From positions 1-37,578 of the forward strand of contig NZ_JANKBZ010000058.1 in NCBI RefSeq assembly GCF_024623785.1: a stretch of DNA of 37,578 bases. The letters run 5' to 3'. Shown piece after piece: positions 12,356-20,719 of this stretch (positions are counted from its first letter, which is position 1; each line of letters begins with the position of its first letter). The notes under the pieces were generated by a model. The model was given only the letters and a program-made list of their open reading frames with translations, was not told the DNA's origin and searched no databases. This stretch comes from Archangium lipolyticum. Its GTDB lineage: Bacteria; Myxococcota; Myxococcia; Myxococcales; Myxococcaceae. The position numbers and the translations under genes are program-made.

Positions 12356-13828
12356 ATGACGACCGACAATCAGGCCGACAATTCCCCCAACGCCTCCCCC
12401 GCCGGCGCACCCGAGGAGATGGTGCGCAAGGTCTATGCGAAGGACCTGCGGGAGAAGGACCAGGTCAATACCGTCTTCCGCGTCACGAAGAAGGACCGCG
12501 TCACCGCGCGCAGCGGCAAGGTGTTCCTCTCCGTGGTCCTCGTGGACAAGAGCGGAGAGATCGACGCCCGCGTCTTCGACAAGGTCGAGGCGCTCGAGGC
12601 GGTGTTCAACACCGGTGACTACGTGCTCGTCCGTGGCAATGTCATTGGCTTCCACGGCAAGTCGCAGGTGGTCATCGAGTCGCTCGAGAGACTGGACCCC
12701 GAGCCGCTCGATCCCAAGGAGTTCGAGCCCCCGGCCGCGCCTCCCGCTCGCGAGGAGCAGCCCGCGCCCAAGGCCGCCGCTCCCGCCCGCGAGCCCCGTG
12801 AGGGCCGCGAGGAGCAGCCCGCGCCCCGCGAGGGCAAGGACGGCCACGGTGGCGCCCGCGCCGTCGGGCAGATCCGGGAGATCGTCACCGAGCGCGTGAA
12901 CGATCCGAACGTGAAGGCCCTGCTGCTCGCCTTCCTGGACGATCCGCAGATCGCCGCGGGCCTGCCCAACGCCCCGGCCGCCAAGGGCGTCCACCACGCC
13001 TACCGCGGCGGACTGGCCGACCACCTGCTGTCCGTGATGCGGTTGACGCTCCGCGTGGCGGACCACTACCCCATGGCGGACCGCGACCTGCTGCTCGCCG
13101 GCGCCCTGCTCCACGACGTGATGAAGGTCGCGGAGATCTCCCCGGAGAAGGGCTTCGACTACACCGACGAGGGCAAGCTGGTGGGCCACCTCGTCATGAC
13201 GGCGCAGAAGATCCGCGAGAAGTCGCTCGCCATCCCCAACTTCCCCCCGCTGCTCGAGCAGCACCTCACCCACCTCGTCCTCGCGCACCATGGACGCCTG
13301 GAGTACGGCTCGCCCAAGCTGCCGATGACCATCGAGGCGCACATCGTCCACGCGCTGGACTCGCTGGACTCGCGGATCGCCTCCTGGGTGGAGGCGATGC
13401 AGCGCGATCCCAACGAGCGGTGGACGGAGAACCTGCGCCTCTACGACCGTCAGCTGTGGAAGGGCCCCGCGCCCACGCAGCGCGGCCGGGCGCCGGTGGA
13501 GACGCGCCGCAAGAAGGACAAGGAGAAGAAGCCCAAGGAGCGGCCGGAGAAGACGGGCACCCCCGCGGGCGAGGGCCAGCAGGCCCAGCGTCCCGAGAGG
13601 CCGGAGCGGCCCGAGCGCGCGGACAGGCCGCCACGCGAGCCCAGGCCGCCGCGCGAGCCGCGTGAGGCCCGCGAGCAGCGTGAACCGCGCGAGGCCCGCG
13701 AGCCCAAGCCGCCTCGCGAGCCGGTGAACGTTCCCAAGGAGCTGACGTTCAAGCCCTTCAGTGTGTTGACGGCAACGAAGTCGGAGCCCGCCTCCAGGCC
13801 CGAGGAGGGCTCGGACACGGAAGGCTGA
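12356..13828 (+). CDS. YhaM-like OB-fold/HD-domain 3'-5' exoribonuclease with disordered Arg/Pro tail
   Basis: Resembles the YhaM/CBF1 family, in which an OB nucleic-acid-binding domain precedes an HD phosphohydrolase domain that acts as a Mn-dependent 3'-5' nuclease. OB domain at about 26-112; charged Pro/Ala/Glu linker at about 120-165; HD domain at about 170-345 with GGLADHLLS, ALLHDVMK (His253, Asp254), VLAHHGR (His311, His312) and HALDSLDS (Asp335). The last 110 residues are Lys-rich, then a repetitive REP/PERPE-type Arg-Pro-Glu segment (about 412-458), unusual for the family and probably an RNA- or protein-binding disordered tail. The start is the ATG at 12356; a TAGTGT lies 11 nt upstream. 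The next gene starts one base after the stop codon, so the two are co-expressed. Confidence 0.85.
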   Translation: MTTDNQADNSPNASPAGAPEEMVRKVYAKDLREKDQVNTVFRVTKKDRVTARSGKVFLSVVLVDKSGEIDARVFDKVEALEAVFNTGDYVLVRGNVIGFHGKSQVVIESLERLDPEPLDPKEFEPPAAPPAREEQPAPKAAAPAREPREGREEQPAPREGKDGHGGARAVGQIREIVTERVNDPNVKALLLAFLDDPQIAAGLPNAPAAKGVHHAYRGGLADHLLSVMRLTLRVADHYPMADRDLLLAGALLHDVMKVAEISPEKGFDYTDEGKLVGHLVMTAQKIREKSLAIPNFPPLLEQHLTHLVLAHHGRLEYGSPKLPMTIEAHIVHALDSLDSRIASWVEAMQRDPNERWTENLRLYDRQLWKGPAPTQRGRAPVETRRKKDKEKKPKERPEKTGTPAGEGQQAQRPERPERPERADRPPREPRPPREPREAREQREPREAREPKPPREPVNVPKELTFKPFSVLTATKSEPASRPEEGSDTEG

Positions 13829-13829
13829 C

Positions 13830-15806
13830 ATGGCGAAGAAGCTGGGCGAGCGCCTCGTCGAAGCGGGGCTGGTCACGACCGAGTCCATCGCGAAGGCGCT
13901 GGAGCACCAGAAGATCACCGGCCACCGGCTGGGAGATTGTCTGGTGGAGATCGGCCTCCTCCAGGAAGCGGCGCTGCTGCGCTTCCTGGCGGCCGAGTTC
14001 CAGACGCGCTTCGTGTCCGCGGAGAAGCTGTCGAAGGCGAAGATTCCGACGGAGGTGCTGGACAAGGTGCCGGTCCGGCTGGCGGAGGCGCAGAACGTGC
14101 TTCCGCTGGCCATCGATCCGGAGCGCAAGCTGCTGTCGGTGGTGGCCGCCGAGCCGCAGAACAAGAAGCTGATGGACGAGATCGCCCTGGTGACGGGCAT
14201 GTCCGAGGTCTACGCGTACGTGGGCCTGCGCAGCACCATCGCCGCCGCCATCCGCAAGCACTACTACGGCGATCCCACGGCCTTCGCCTCGTTGGAGGGG
14301 AGCTCCCAGCAGCTCCGGGCGGACGTGTCCGCCATGGCCACCGCCTACGAGAACACCTCGGGGACCAACCCGAAGAGCAGCCTCCAGCTCCGCCTGGAGA
14401 CGGACGCCCGGGCGCGGCTGGGCCGCCAGGGCACGCAGGTGCGGCACAACACCGCTCGCGGAGAGACCCCGCTGGGCTCCCGCGGCCTGGTGTCGGACAA
14501 GGACTACATCGAGACGCTGAACGTCCTGGTGACGATGCTGGAGCGGGATCGCAAGCACCACCGGGGACACTCGGCGCAGCTCGCGCGGCAAGCGGCAGTG
14601 GTGGGCCGGCGCCTGGGGATGCCGCCCAGGGACGTGATGGCGTTGACCATCGCGGGCTACCTGCACGACCTGGGCAAGCCAGCCGAGCACCACTTCTGCC
14701 TGGCCAACAACGCGGTGAACCCGGAGTGGATGGCCGAGGCCAAACGCTACTGCCGGCTCCCCTCGAAGCTCTTCGAGACGGTGAACCTGCCAGTGCAGGC
14801 GAACACCATGCTCGCGCAGCTCTACGAGGCCTATGACGGCTCTGGAGTCCCACAGGGGGCGAAGGGCGATGACATCACCCTCGGTGCGCGCATCCTGGCG
14901 GCGGTGGACAGCTTCCTGGAGCTGACGAAGAACCCGGCCAACGCGTACGGCAAGGCGCTGACCAAGGAGCAGGCGCTGGACCACCTGCGGGAGAACTCGG
15001 GCAAGCTGTACGACCCCGTGGTGGCGGACATCGTCATGCAGGTGCAGAGCGGCGAGCTGCTGCGCCACCGCATCGCGAACGACGGGCGTCAGGTGCTCAT
15101 CGTGGAGCCCGAGGAGGGCACTCGGACGGACCTGCTGGACTCCGTGCACCGGCTGGGGCTGGTGGTGGACTCGCTGTCGTCGCTGGACGGCGCCTACGAC
15201 GCGCTGGTGAACCAGGACTGCGACGTGCTGGTGGTGGGACTGAAGTTCGGGCTGGAGGAGGTGCTGGGGCTGCTGCAGGCGGTGCGCGTCTCGCCCGAGA
15301 ACGCGGGCCTGCCGGTGGTGGTGCTCGGAGACCCGGACGCCGGCACGCGCGAGCGGTTGATGATGGGTGGAGCCACGGCGGTGGTGCCTCCCGCGGAGCC
15401 CGAGGCGGCGGCGAAGACGGTCCGCACGCTCTACGACGACCGCATCCAGCACAACGGTCCGGCGCGCATGGTGCGCGGCAGCCTGGACGAAATGCCGGCG
15501 CCGGAGCTGCTGAAGCTGCTCGGCACGGGGAAGAAGTCCGGACGGCTGTACCTCAAGTACCACGCGCACGAGGGCTTCCTGCACCTGGAGCAGGGACGCG
15601 TCGTCTTCGCCACCATCGCGGGACAGAATGGCGAGCAGGCCCTGCAGACGCTGCTGGGCTTGTTGCAGGCCGACTTCCGCTACGACCCGGACTCGCTGCT
15701 GCTGGACGTGCCCCAGCTGGACAAGGATCTGATGGTGCTCGCCCAGCAGGCCGCGATGCGCAGACCGTCCATCGCCACGCCCTCGGTCAACCAGGGCTCC
15801 GCCTGA
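13830..15806 (+). CDS. Multi-domain signalling protein: MshEN-like, degenerate HD-GYP, pseudo-receiver and PATAN (DUF4388)
   Basis: A 658-residue protein. Residues 1-146 form a T2SSE_N/MshEN-like domain with LGERLVEAGLV and RLGDCLVEIGLL repeats, the type that can bind cyclic di-GMP. Residues about 222-410 resemble HD-GYP: LHDLGK keeps His279-Asp280, but the GYP region is YDGSGVP and the usual preceding His-His pair is missing. Residues 421-525 form a receiver-like fold in which the phospho-acceptor position in DVLVVGL is Gly470 and the switch Lys is replaced, so phosphorylation is unlikely. Residues about 555-620 are a PATAN/DUF4388 domain (GRLYLKYHAHEGFLHLEQGRV). It is probably a ligand-responsive adaptor and not an active phosphodiesterase. 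Translationally linked to the YhaM-like gene. Ends 7 nt from tatD. Confidence 0.85.
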   Translation: MAKKLGERLVEAGLVTTESIAKALEHQKITGHRLGDCLVEIGLLQEAALLRFLAAEFQTRFVSAEKLSKAKIPTEVLDKVPVRLAEAQNVLPLAIDPERKLLSVVAAEPQNKKLMDEIALVTGMSEVYAYVGLRSTIAAAIRKHYYGDPTAFASLEGSSQQLRADVSAMATAYENTSGTNPKSSLQLRLETDARARLGRQGTQVRHNTARGETPLGSRGLVSDKDYIETLNVLVTMLERDRKHHRGHSAQLARQAAVVGRRLGMPPRDVMALTIAGYLHDLGKPAEHHFCLANNAVNPEWMAEAKRYCRLPSKLFETVNLPVQANTMLAQLYEAYDGSGVPQGAKGDDITLGARILAAVDSFLELTKNPANAYGKALTKEQALDHLRENSGKLYDPVVADIVMQVQSGELLRHRIANDGRQVLIVEPEEGTRTDLLDSVHRLGLVVDSLSSLDGAYDALVNQDCDVLVVGLKFGLEEVLGLLQAVRVSPENAGLPVVVLGDPDAGTRERLMMGGATAVVPPAEPEAAAKTVRTLYDDRIQHNGPARMVRGSLDEMPAPELLKLLGTGKKSGRLYLKYHAHEGFLHLEQGRVVFATIAGQNGEQALQTLLGLLQADFRYDPDSLLLDVPQLDKDLMVLAQQAAMRRPSIATPSVNQGSA

Positions 15807-15813
15807 CGCCGTC

Positions 15814-16605
15814 TCAGACGGAGAAGCCGAACAGCGCCGCCGCGTTGGCCGTCGTCACCTCGGCCGCCTGGTCGAGGGACACGCCCTTGAGCTCGGCGAT
15901 CTTCTTCGCCGTCTCCACGACGTACGAGGGCTCGTTCTTCTTGCCCCGGTAGGGCACCGGCGCCAGGTACGGGCTGTCCGTCTCCACCATCAGCCTGTCC
16001 AACGGCGCGAAGCGCACGGCGTCCTGGAGCGCCTCGGTCTTCTTGTAGGTGACGACCCCGGAGAGGGACAGCAGGAAGCCCAGGTCCAGGTAGCGCCGGG
16101 CCGCGTCCGTGTCTCCGGTGAAGCAGTGGATGACACCCCGGCGGACGCCCTCCTCCTTCAGGATGGCCTCGCAATCGAGGTGCGCATCCTGTCCCCGCGT
16201 CGACTCGCGCACGTGCACCACGAGCGGCTTGTCGAGGCGCTTCGCCAGCGCGCACTGCCGCCGGAACACCCGGGCCTGAATCTCCCGGGGCGAGTGGTCG
16301 TAGTAGTAGTCGAGCCCCGCCTCGCCCACGGCGTGGATCTCCGGACGGGCACAGGTGCGCTCCAGGTGCTCGAAATCCGCCTCGGTGGCCCGGGCCGCCT
16401 CGTGCGGATGGATGCCGAGCGTGGGCGTGAGGAAGTCCGGGTGCGCGGCGGCGACGTCCAGGGCGATGCCCCAGTCACCCGGGCCCTGGAACTGGCCGAC
16501 GATGACGGCATGCACCAGGCCGGCGGCACGGGCGCGCTCCAGCGCGGCCGTCACATGCGCGGAGTCGGCACGGTCGAAGTGGCAGTGGGAATCAACGAGC
16601 CTCAT
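15814..16605 (-). CDS. tatD: TatD family metal-dependent deoxyribonuclease
   Basis: A TIM-barrel metallo-hydrolase of the TatD family; characterised members are 3'-5' DNA exonucleases linked to DNA repair. The ATG at 16605 gives 263 residues, the usual length. Metal ligands are visible: His7 and His9 in DSHCHFD, Glu in VGEAGLDYYYD (about 92), His in LVVHVRES, His in VIHCFTGD and Asp in VETDSPYLAP. Its ATG overlaps the stop codon of the HEAT-repeat gene (ATGA at 16602-16605), so translation is coupled in the metG-HEAT-tatD operon. metG-tatD neighbourhoods are common in bacteria. Confidence 0.95.
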   Translation of the reverse strand: MRLVDSHCHFDRADSAHVTAALERARAAGLVHAVIVGQFQGPGDWGIALDVAAAHPDFLTPTLGIHPHEAARATEADFEHLERTCARPEIHAVGEAGLDYYYDHSPREIQARVFRRQCALAKRLDKPLVVHVRESTRGQDAHLDCEAILKEEGVRRGVIHCFTGDTDAARRYLDLGFLLSLSGVVTYKKTEALQDAVRFAPLDRLMVETDSPYLAPVPYRGKKNEPSYVVETAKKIAELKGVSLDQAAEVTTANAAALFGFSV

Positions 16606-17579
16606 GGCATCTCCTCGATGAGCTCGGAGAGCTCGGCGCGGGCCTCTTCGGAGAACGAGGGCAGCACCGCCCGGACACGGTCGCGGCCCTCGGGGACGCC
16701 GAGCACCCAGAGGCCCTCGGCGGCATCGAGCCGGTAGTCCTCGTGGACGCCGGCCTCGTCGAGCAGGGCGAGCAGCCACGGCAGGGCCTTCGGGTCGCCC
16801 AACCGACCCAGCCCGCGCGCGGCGGCTCCCCGGCAGTCATCCTTCGGGTTGGCGACGATGGTGTGCAGCAGCTCCAGGGCACCTGGAGCCTTCACCTCGC
16901 CGCACAGCTCCACGGCGAGGGCCCGGTCCTGGGCCCCGCCCCACCACCGCCGCCGGCTTCGCGCCAGGAGCCAGGTGGCGCCCTCGGCGTCCCCCAGCTT
17001 CGCGAGCACGCCAGCGGCCTGCGTCCGATCGAACCCAGGCAACATCCACCGGTGGAACAGGCGCTGGACGGCGGGCAGCGCGCGCGCGTCCCCCAGCTCG
17101 GCGAGCGCCCCGAGCGCGCGGAAGCGGAGCAGATCCTCGTCTAGCGCCTGGATGAGCACATCCAGACCCGCGGAGTGCTTGATGGCGGCCATGCCGCGAG
17201 CGGCCTCGAAGCGGACCTCGAAGACGGGATCCTCGAGCGCCTGGGCCAGCGTTCCGCGGAGCTCGGGCCGGGCGATATCCGCCAGCCGGCCCGCGGCCTC
17301 CAGGCGCACGAGGCTCTCCTCATCGGCGAGCCGCGTGGCGAGGAAACGGGGAAGCTCCTCGGCGGAGAGCACCACGGTGGCCAACCCCACGGCGGTGCGG
17401 CGCACGGCCACCTGCTTGTCGGCGAGCAGCTGCGCGAGCACCGGGGAGAACTCGGACGCGCGAGAAGCGTCCTCGGCGGCGAGGTGGAAGAGCAGCTCCG
17501 CCGCCTCGGCGCGGACCCCCGGGTGCCTCCCTCTCTCCAGGGTGACGAGCGCCCGGTCCCGTTCAGCGCGCCAGTCCAT
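16602..17579 (-). CDS. HEAT-repeat protein
   Basis: A 325-residue alpha-helical solenoid. Successive repeats have the HEAT pattern of paired helices with Asp-Pro or Asp-Ala turns, for example GVRAEAAELLFHLA, SLVRLEAAGRLADIA, FEVRFEAARGMAAI, RFRALGALAELGDARALP, CRGAAARGLGRLGDPKALPWL and YRLDAAEGLWVLG. HEAT solenoids act as protein-binding scaffolds; no catalytic motif is seen. The start is ATG 17579 or the adjacent in-frame GTG 17582, a few bases after the metG stop, and its stop overlaps the tatD start. The long open frame upstream to 18908 is only the antisense-like shadow of metG and was not used. Confidence 0.88.
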   Translation of the reverse strand: MDWRAERDRALVTLERGRHPGVRAEAAELLFHLAAEDASRASEFSPVLAQLLADKQVAVRRTAVGLATVVLSAEELPRFLATRLADEESLVRLEAAGRLADIARPELRGTLAQALEDPVFEVRFEAARGMAAIKHSAGLDVLIQALDEDLLRFRALGALAELGDARALPAVQRLFHRWMLPGFDRTQAAGVLAKLGDAEGATWLLARSRRRWWGGAQDRALAVELCGEVKAPGALELLHTIVANPKDDCRGAAARGLGRLGDPKALPWLLALLDEAGVHEDYRLDAAEGLWVLGVPEGRDRVRAVLPSFSEEARAELSELIEEMP

Positions 17580-17584
17580 CACGC

Positions 17585-19702
17585 TCACGCCACCCCCGAG
17601 CCGGGAGGCAGGTCCCCCGGATCCACCAGCGACAGTCCCTTGCCCTCGGCCTTGGCGGCCAGGATCATCCCGCGCGATTCGATTCCCCGCAGCATGCGCG
17701 GCTTGAGGTTGGCCACCACCACCACCTTGCGGCCCACCATCTGCTCGGGCGCGTAGTACTCGGCGATGCCGGCGCAGATGGTGCGCGGCTGCGCCTCCCC
17801 GACGTCCACGGACAGCTTGAGCAGCTTGTCCGCCTTGGGTACGCGCTCGGCGGCGAGCACCTGGCCCACCCGCAGGGCCACCTTGGTGAAGTCGGTGATG
17901 TCGATCTCCCCCGGCTCGCCCTCGGCGGGCTTCGCCTGGGCGGGAGCAGCCCCCTCGGCGGGCTTGGGCTCGGCGGCCTTCTTCTCGGCCTTGGCGCCCT
18001 TGCCTTCCTTCTTGGCCTCCTTGGCCGGCTCGGCGGCCGCGGGCGGCTGTTCGACGATGGCGTTGACGCGCTCCTCCTCCAGACGGGGCAGGAGCGGCTC
18101 GGGGTTGCCCACGGGCCGGCTGCGGTCGAGCAGCGGGTAGCGCGCGGTGGCGAGCGCCTCGAAGGTGAGCGGCGGCGCGTTGAGCTGCGCGAAGAGCTTC
18201 TCCGTCACCCGGGGGATCACCGGCGTGAGCAGCGCGCCCAGCAGGTAGGCCACCTCGGCGGCGTCGCTCAGGTCGGCGCGAGCGGCCTCGGCATCGGTCT
18301 TCACCTTGGCCCAGGGCGCCGCGTTCTGGAGGAAGCCGTTCGCGGACTGGGAGATCTCCGTGATGATGCGGATGGCGTTGCGGAACTCGAGCTTCTCGAA
18401 GGCCTCGCGGACCTCGGGGACACGGGCGAGCGCGGCCTCTACGAGCGCCTTGCCGGGACCCTCTTTCGAGGCGGGAGCGAGCCGCTTCTCCAGCGCCGCG
18501 CCCGCGAGCATGGACAGGCTGCGGTTGGCCAGGTTGCCGATGTTGTTCACCAGCTCGCCGTTCACCCGGAGGCGGAAGTCCTTGAGGCTCAGGTCGAGGT
18601 CCTCGACCCCGGGGCCGAGCGTGGCCGCGTAGAAGTAGCGCAGGTAGCTCGGGTCCAGGTGATTCAGGTAGGAGCGCACGGGGATGAGCGTGCCGCGGCT
18701 CTTGGACATCTTCTCGCCGTTCAGCATGAGGTGGCCGTGCACCTTCACGCTCTCGGGCCGCTTGAGGCCGGCCTGCTTGAGCACGGCGGGCCAGAAGAGC
18801 GCGTGGAAGTAGACGATGTCCTTGCCGATGAAGTGGATGATGCGCGCGTCGCTGTCCTCGGCCCAGAAGTCCAGGGCGCTCTTCGCCTTGCCCGTCGTCT
18901 TCGCCCACTTCTCCGTGGTGGCGATGTACCCGATGGGCGCGTCCAGCCAGACGTAGAAGTACTTGTCCGTCTCACCCGGGATGGCGAAGCCGAAGTAGGG
19001 CCCGTCGCGGCTGATGTCCCAGTCGGCCAGACCGGATTCGAAGAAGCCCTGGAGCTGGGTGGCGAGACCGGGGTGGAGGAACCCGGGCTTGCGCAGCGTC
19101 TCCTGCAGGAAGTCCGCGTGGCGGGACAGCTTGAAGAAGAGGTGCGAGGACTTGCGGCGCACCGGCGGCGTGTTGCACAGGGCGCACCGGGGCTCGATCA
19201 GATCCGTGGGGCTGTAGGCCTTGCCGCACTTCTCGCAGGCGTCACCGTACTGGTCCGCCGCCTTGCAGTTGGGACAGGTGCCCTTGATGAAGCGGTCCGG
19301 GAGGAAGCGCTTGTCCTGCTCGCAGTAGGCCTGCTCGATGTCGCGCTTCTCGATGTCCCCGTGATCCTTCAGCTTGCCGTAGATGTACTCGGCGTAGTGC
19401 TTGTTCTCGGGCGAGTTGGTCGAGTGGAAGTAGTCGACGCTGATGCCGAGGTCGCGGAAGTCCGACTGGTGCGAGTCGTACCAGCGGGCGACGAACTCCT
19501 CGGGCTTGAGCCCCTGCTTGGCGGCGTTGATCTCGATGGGAGTGCCGTGGGTGTCGTCGGCGCAGAAGTAGACGACGTCCTTGCCGCAGGAGCGCAGGAA
19601 CCGCACGTAGATGTCGGTCTGCACGTACTCGACGGCATGGCCGATGTGGATGGGGCCGTTGGCATACGGCAGCGCGCTGGTGACGAGGATTCTCTCCGCC
19701 AT
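17585..19702 (-). CDS. metG: Methionyl-tRNA synthetase with C-terminal tRNA-binding domain
   Basis: Charges tRNA-Met and initiator tRNA with methionine. 705 residues from the ATG at 19702 (MAERILVTSALPYANG), which has AGGAG about 6 nt upstream. HIGH is at 19-22 and KMSKS at 331-335. A full zinc knuckle is present (Cys143, 146, 156, 159, with CALC at 173-176), as in the E. coli-type enzyme. After the anticodon-binding domain there is an Ala/Lys/Glu-rich linker (about 560-600) and a C-terminal EMAP/Trbp111-type tRNA-binding domain (DFTKVALRVGQVLAAERVPKADKLLKL). First gene of a tight operon with the HEAT-repeat gene (5-nt gap) and tatD. Confidence 0.98.
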   Translation of the reverse strand: MAERILVTSALPYANGPIHIGHAVEYVQTDIYVRFLRSCGKDVVYFCADDTHGTPIEINAAKQGLKPEEFVARWYDSHQSDFRDLGISVDYFHSTNSPENKHYAEYIYGKLKDHGDIEKRDIEQAYCEQDKRFLPDRFIKGTCPNCKAADQYGDACEKCGKAYSPTDLIEPRCALCNTPPVRRKSSHLFFKLSRHADFLQETLRKPGFLHPGLATQLQGFFESGLADWDISRDGPYFGFAIPGETDKYFYVWLDAPIGYIATTEKWAKTTGKAKSALDFWAEDSDARIIHFIGKDIVYFHALFWPAVLKQAGLKRPESVKVHGHLMLNGEKMSKSRGTLIPVRSYLNHLDPSYLRYFYAATLGPGVEDLDLSLKDFRLRVNGELVNNIGNLANRSLSMLAGAALEKRLAPASKEGPGKALVEAALARVPEVREAFEKLEFRNAIRIITEISQSANGFLQNAAPWAKVKTDAEAARADLSDAAEVAYLLGALLTPVIPRVTEKLFAQLNAPPLTFEALATARYPLLDRSRPVGNPEPLLPRLEEERVNAIVEQPPAAAEPAKEAKKEGKGAKAEKKAAEPKPAEGAAPAQAKPAEGEPGEIDITDFTKVALRVGQVLAAERVPKADKLLKLSVDVGEAQPRTICAGIAEYYAPEQMVGRKVVVVANLKPRMLRGIESRGMILAAKAEGKGLSLVDPGDLPPGSGVA

Positions 19703-19724
19703 GGGTTCTCCTGAAGGGCGGCGG

Positions 19725-19753
19725 ACATTAGCCGCTCGGAGGGCTCCGGTCAT
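19725..19753 (-). promoter_or_regulatory. Putative promoter of the metG operon
   Basis: Minus strand ATGACC (19748-19753) and TAATGT (19725-19730) with 17-nt spacing; the -10 is 22 nt from the metG ATG, leaving room for the AGGAG ribosome-binding site. Confidence 0.45.
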
Positions 19754-19817
19754 CGAGAAGAAACGGGGGAAGGCGACAGGTGCAGGGGGGCCTCGGAGCT
19801 GTTATCGACCCCACACG

Positions 19818-20615
19818 ATGTGCACCCTCGTCATCCTCCGCCACGTCCACCCCGAGTGGCCGCTCGTCCTGGCCGCCAATCGCGACGAGAGCCTCGCCCG
19901 GCCAGCCGTCGGTCCCCAGGTGCTGGCCACCTCCCCCCGGGTCGTCGGAGGGCGTGACCTGGAACGCCAGGGAACGTGGATGGGAGTGACGGACGGCGGA
20001 CTCTTCGTGGGACTGACGAACCAGCGGGGTTCCGCGAACCTGACGAGGGCCCCCCGCTCCCGGGGCGAGGTGGTCCTGCGCGCGTTGCAGTCCGGCAGCG
20101 TGGAGGGGGTCGAGCGCTACCTCGAGGGACTGCACCCTGGCGAGTACAACCCCTTCAACCTCCTCTACGGGAACACCGAGGTGCTCCGGGTGGCCTATGC
20201 CCGCCCGGACGCGGAGCGGATGACCTCCCAGGACGTGCCGCCGGGTGTCCACGTGCTGCCCAACGACGTGCTCGACACCCCTGCCCTGCCGAAGGTGGCG
20301 CGGGCCCGGAAGCTCGCGGAGGCGGCGGCGGGGAAACCCTGGCCGGAGTCCGTCCGGGCACTCCAGGCGATGCTGGCGGACCACGTACTGCCAGAGCGGG
20401 CGCCGGCGGTCCTCCCCGAGGAGGAGGCCATTCCGGAGATCCACGAGCGCATCCGCCAGTACCAGGCACTGTGCATCCACACGCCGGGGTATGGGACGCG
20501 CTCGTCGGCCATCGTCGCGCTGGCGCCTGGACGGGTGGCCCACTACCTGGCGAGCGATGTGCCCTCGTGCCAGGGGACGTACCGGGACGTCACCCCACTG
20601 CTCTACCCCGGGTAG
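19818..20615 (+). CDS. NRDE (TANGO2) family protein
   Basis: A 265-residue member of the NRDE family, related by fold to Ntn hydrolases. The start at ATG 19818 places Cys at position 2 (MCTLVIL), as expected if it acts as N-terminal nucleophile, followed by the name-giving NRDE motif at 21-24 and WMGVTDGGLFVGLTN. GYGTRSSAIVAL near the C-terminus is also typical. The biochemical role is not settled; TANGO2 proteins have been connected with Golgi organisation and heme trafficking in eukaryotes, and bacterial members are little studied. A TATCGA sits 9 nt before the ATG with no ribosome-binding site. The gene stands alone between divergent metG and the FAD monooxygenase-like gene. Confidence 0.9.
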   Translation: MCTLVILRHVHPEWPLVLAANRDESLARPAVGPQVLATSPRVVGGRDLERQGTWMGVTDGGLFVGLTNQRGSANLTRAPRSRGEVVLRALQSGSVEGVERYLEGLHPGEYNPFNLLYGNTEVLRVAYARPDAERMTSQDVPPGVHVLPNDVLDTPALPKVARARKLAEAAAGKPWPESVRALQAMLADHVLPERAPAVLPEEEAIPEIHERIRQYQALCIHTPGYGTRSSAIVALAPGRVAHYLASDVPSCQGTYRDVTPLLYPG

Positions 20616-20719
20616 AGGCCAGGACAGGAGCCGATGTGCTCCCCTCGCCGCCTTGCCTTCCCCACCGGGAGCGTGCGGTCCTAGGGACGCGTCCACACTC
20701 CGACGCGGGGGAGTTCATC

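Noticed and set aside
17580-18908. N-terminal extension of the HEAT-repeat frame into metG
   Set aside because: The extension is Arg/Gly/Pro-rich low-complexity in the wrong frame of metG; the HEAT protein starts at 17579 or 17582.
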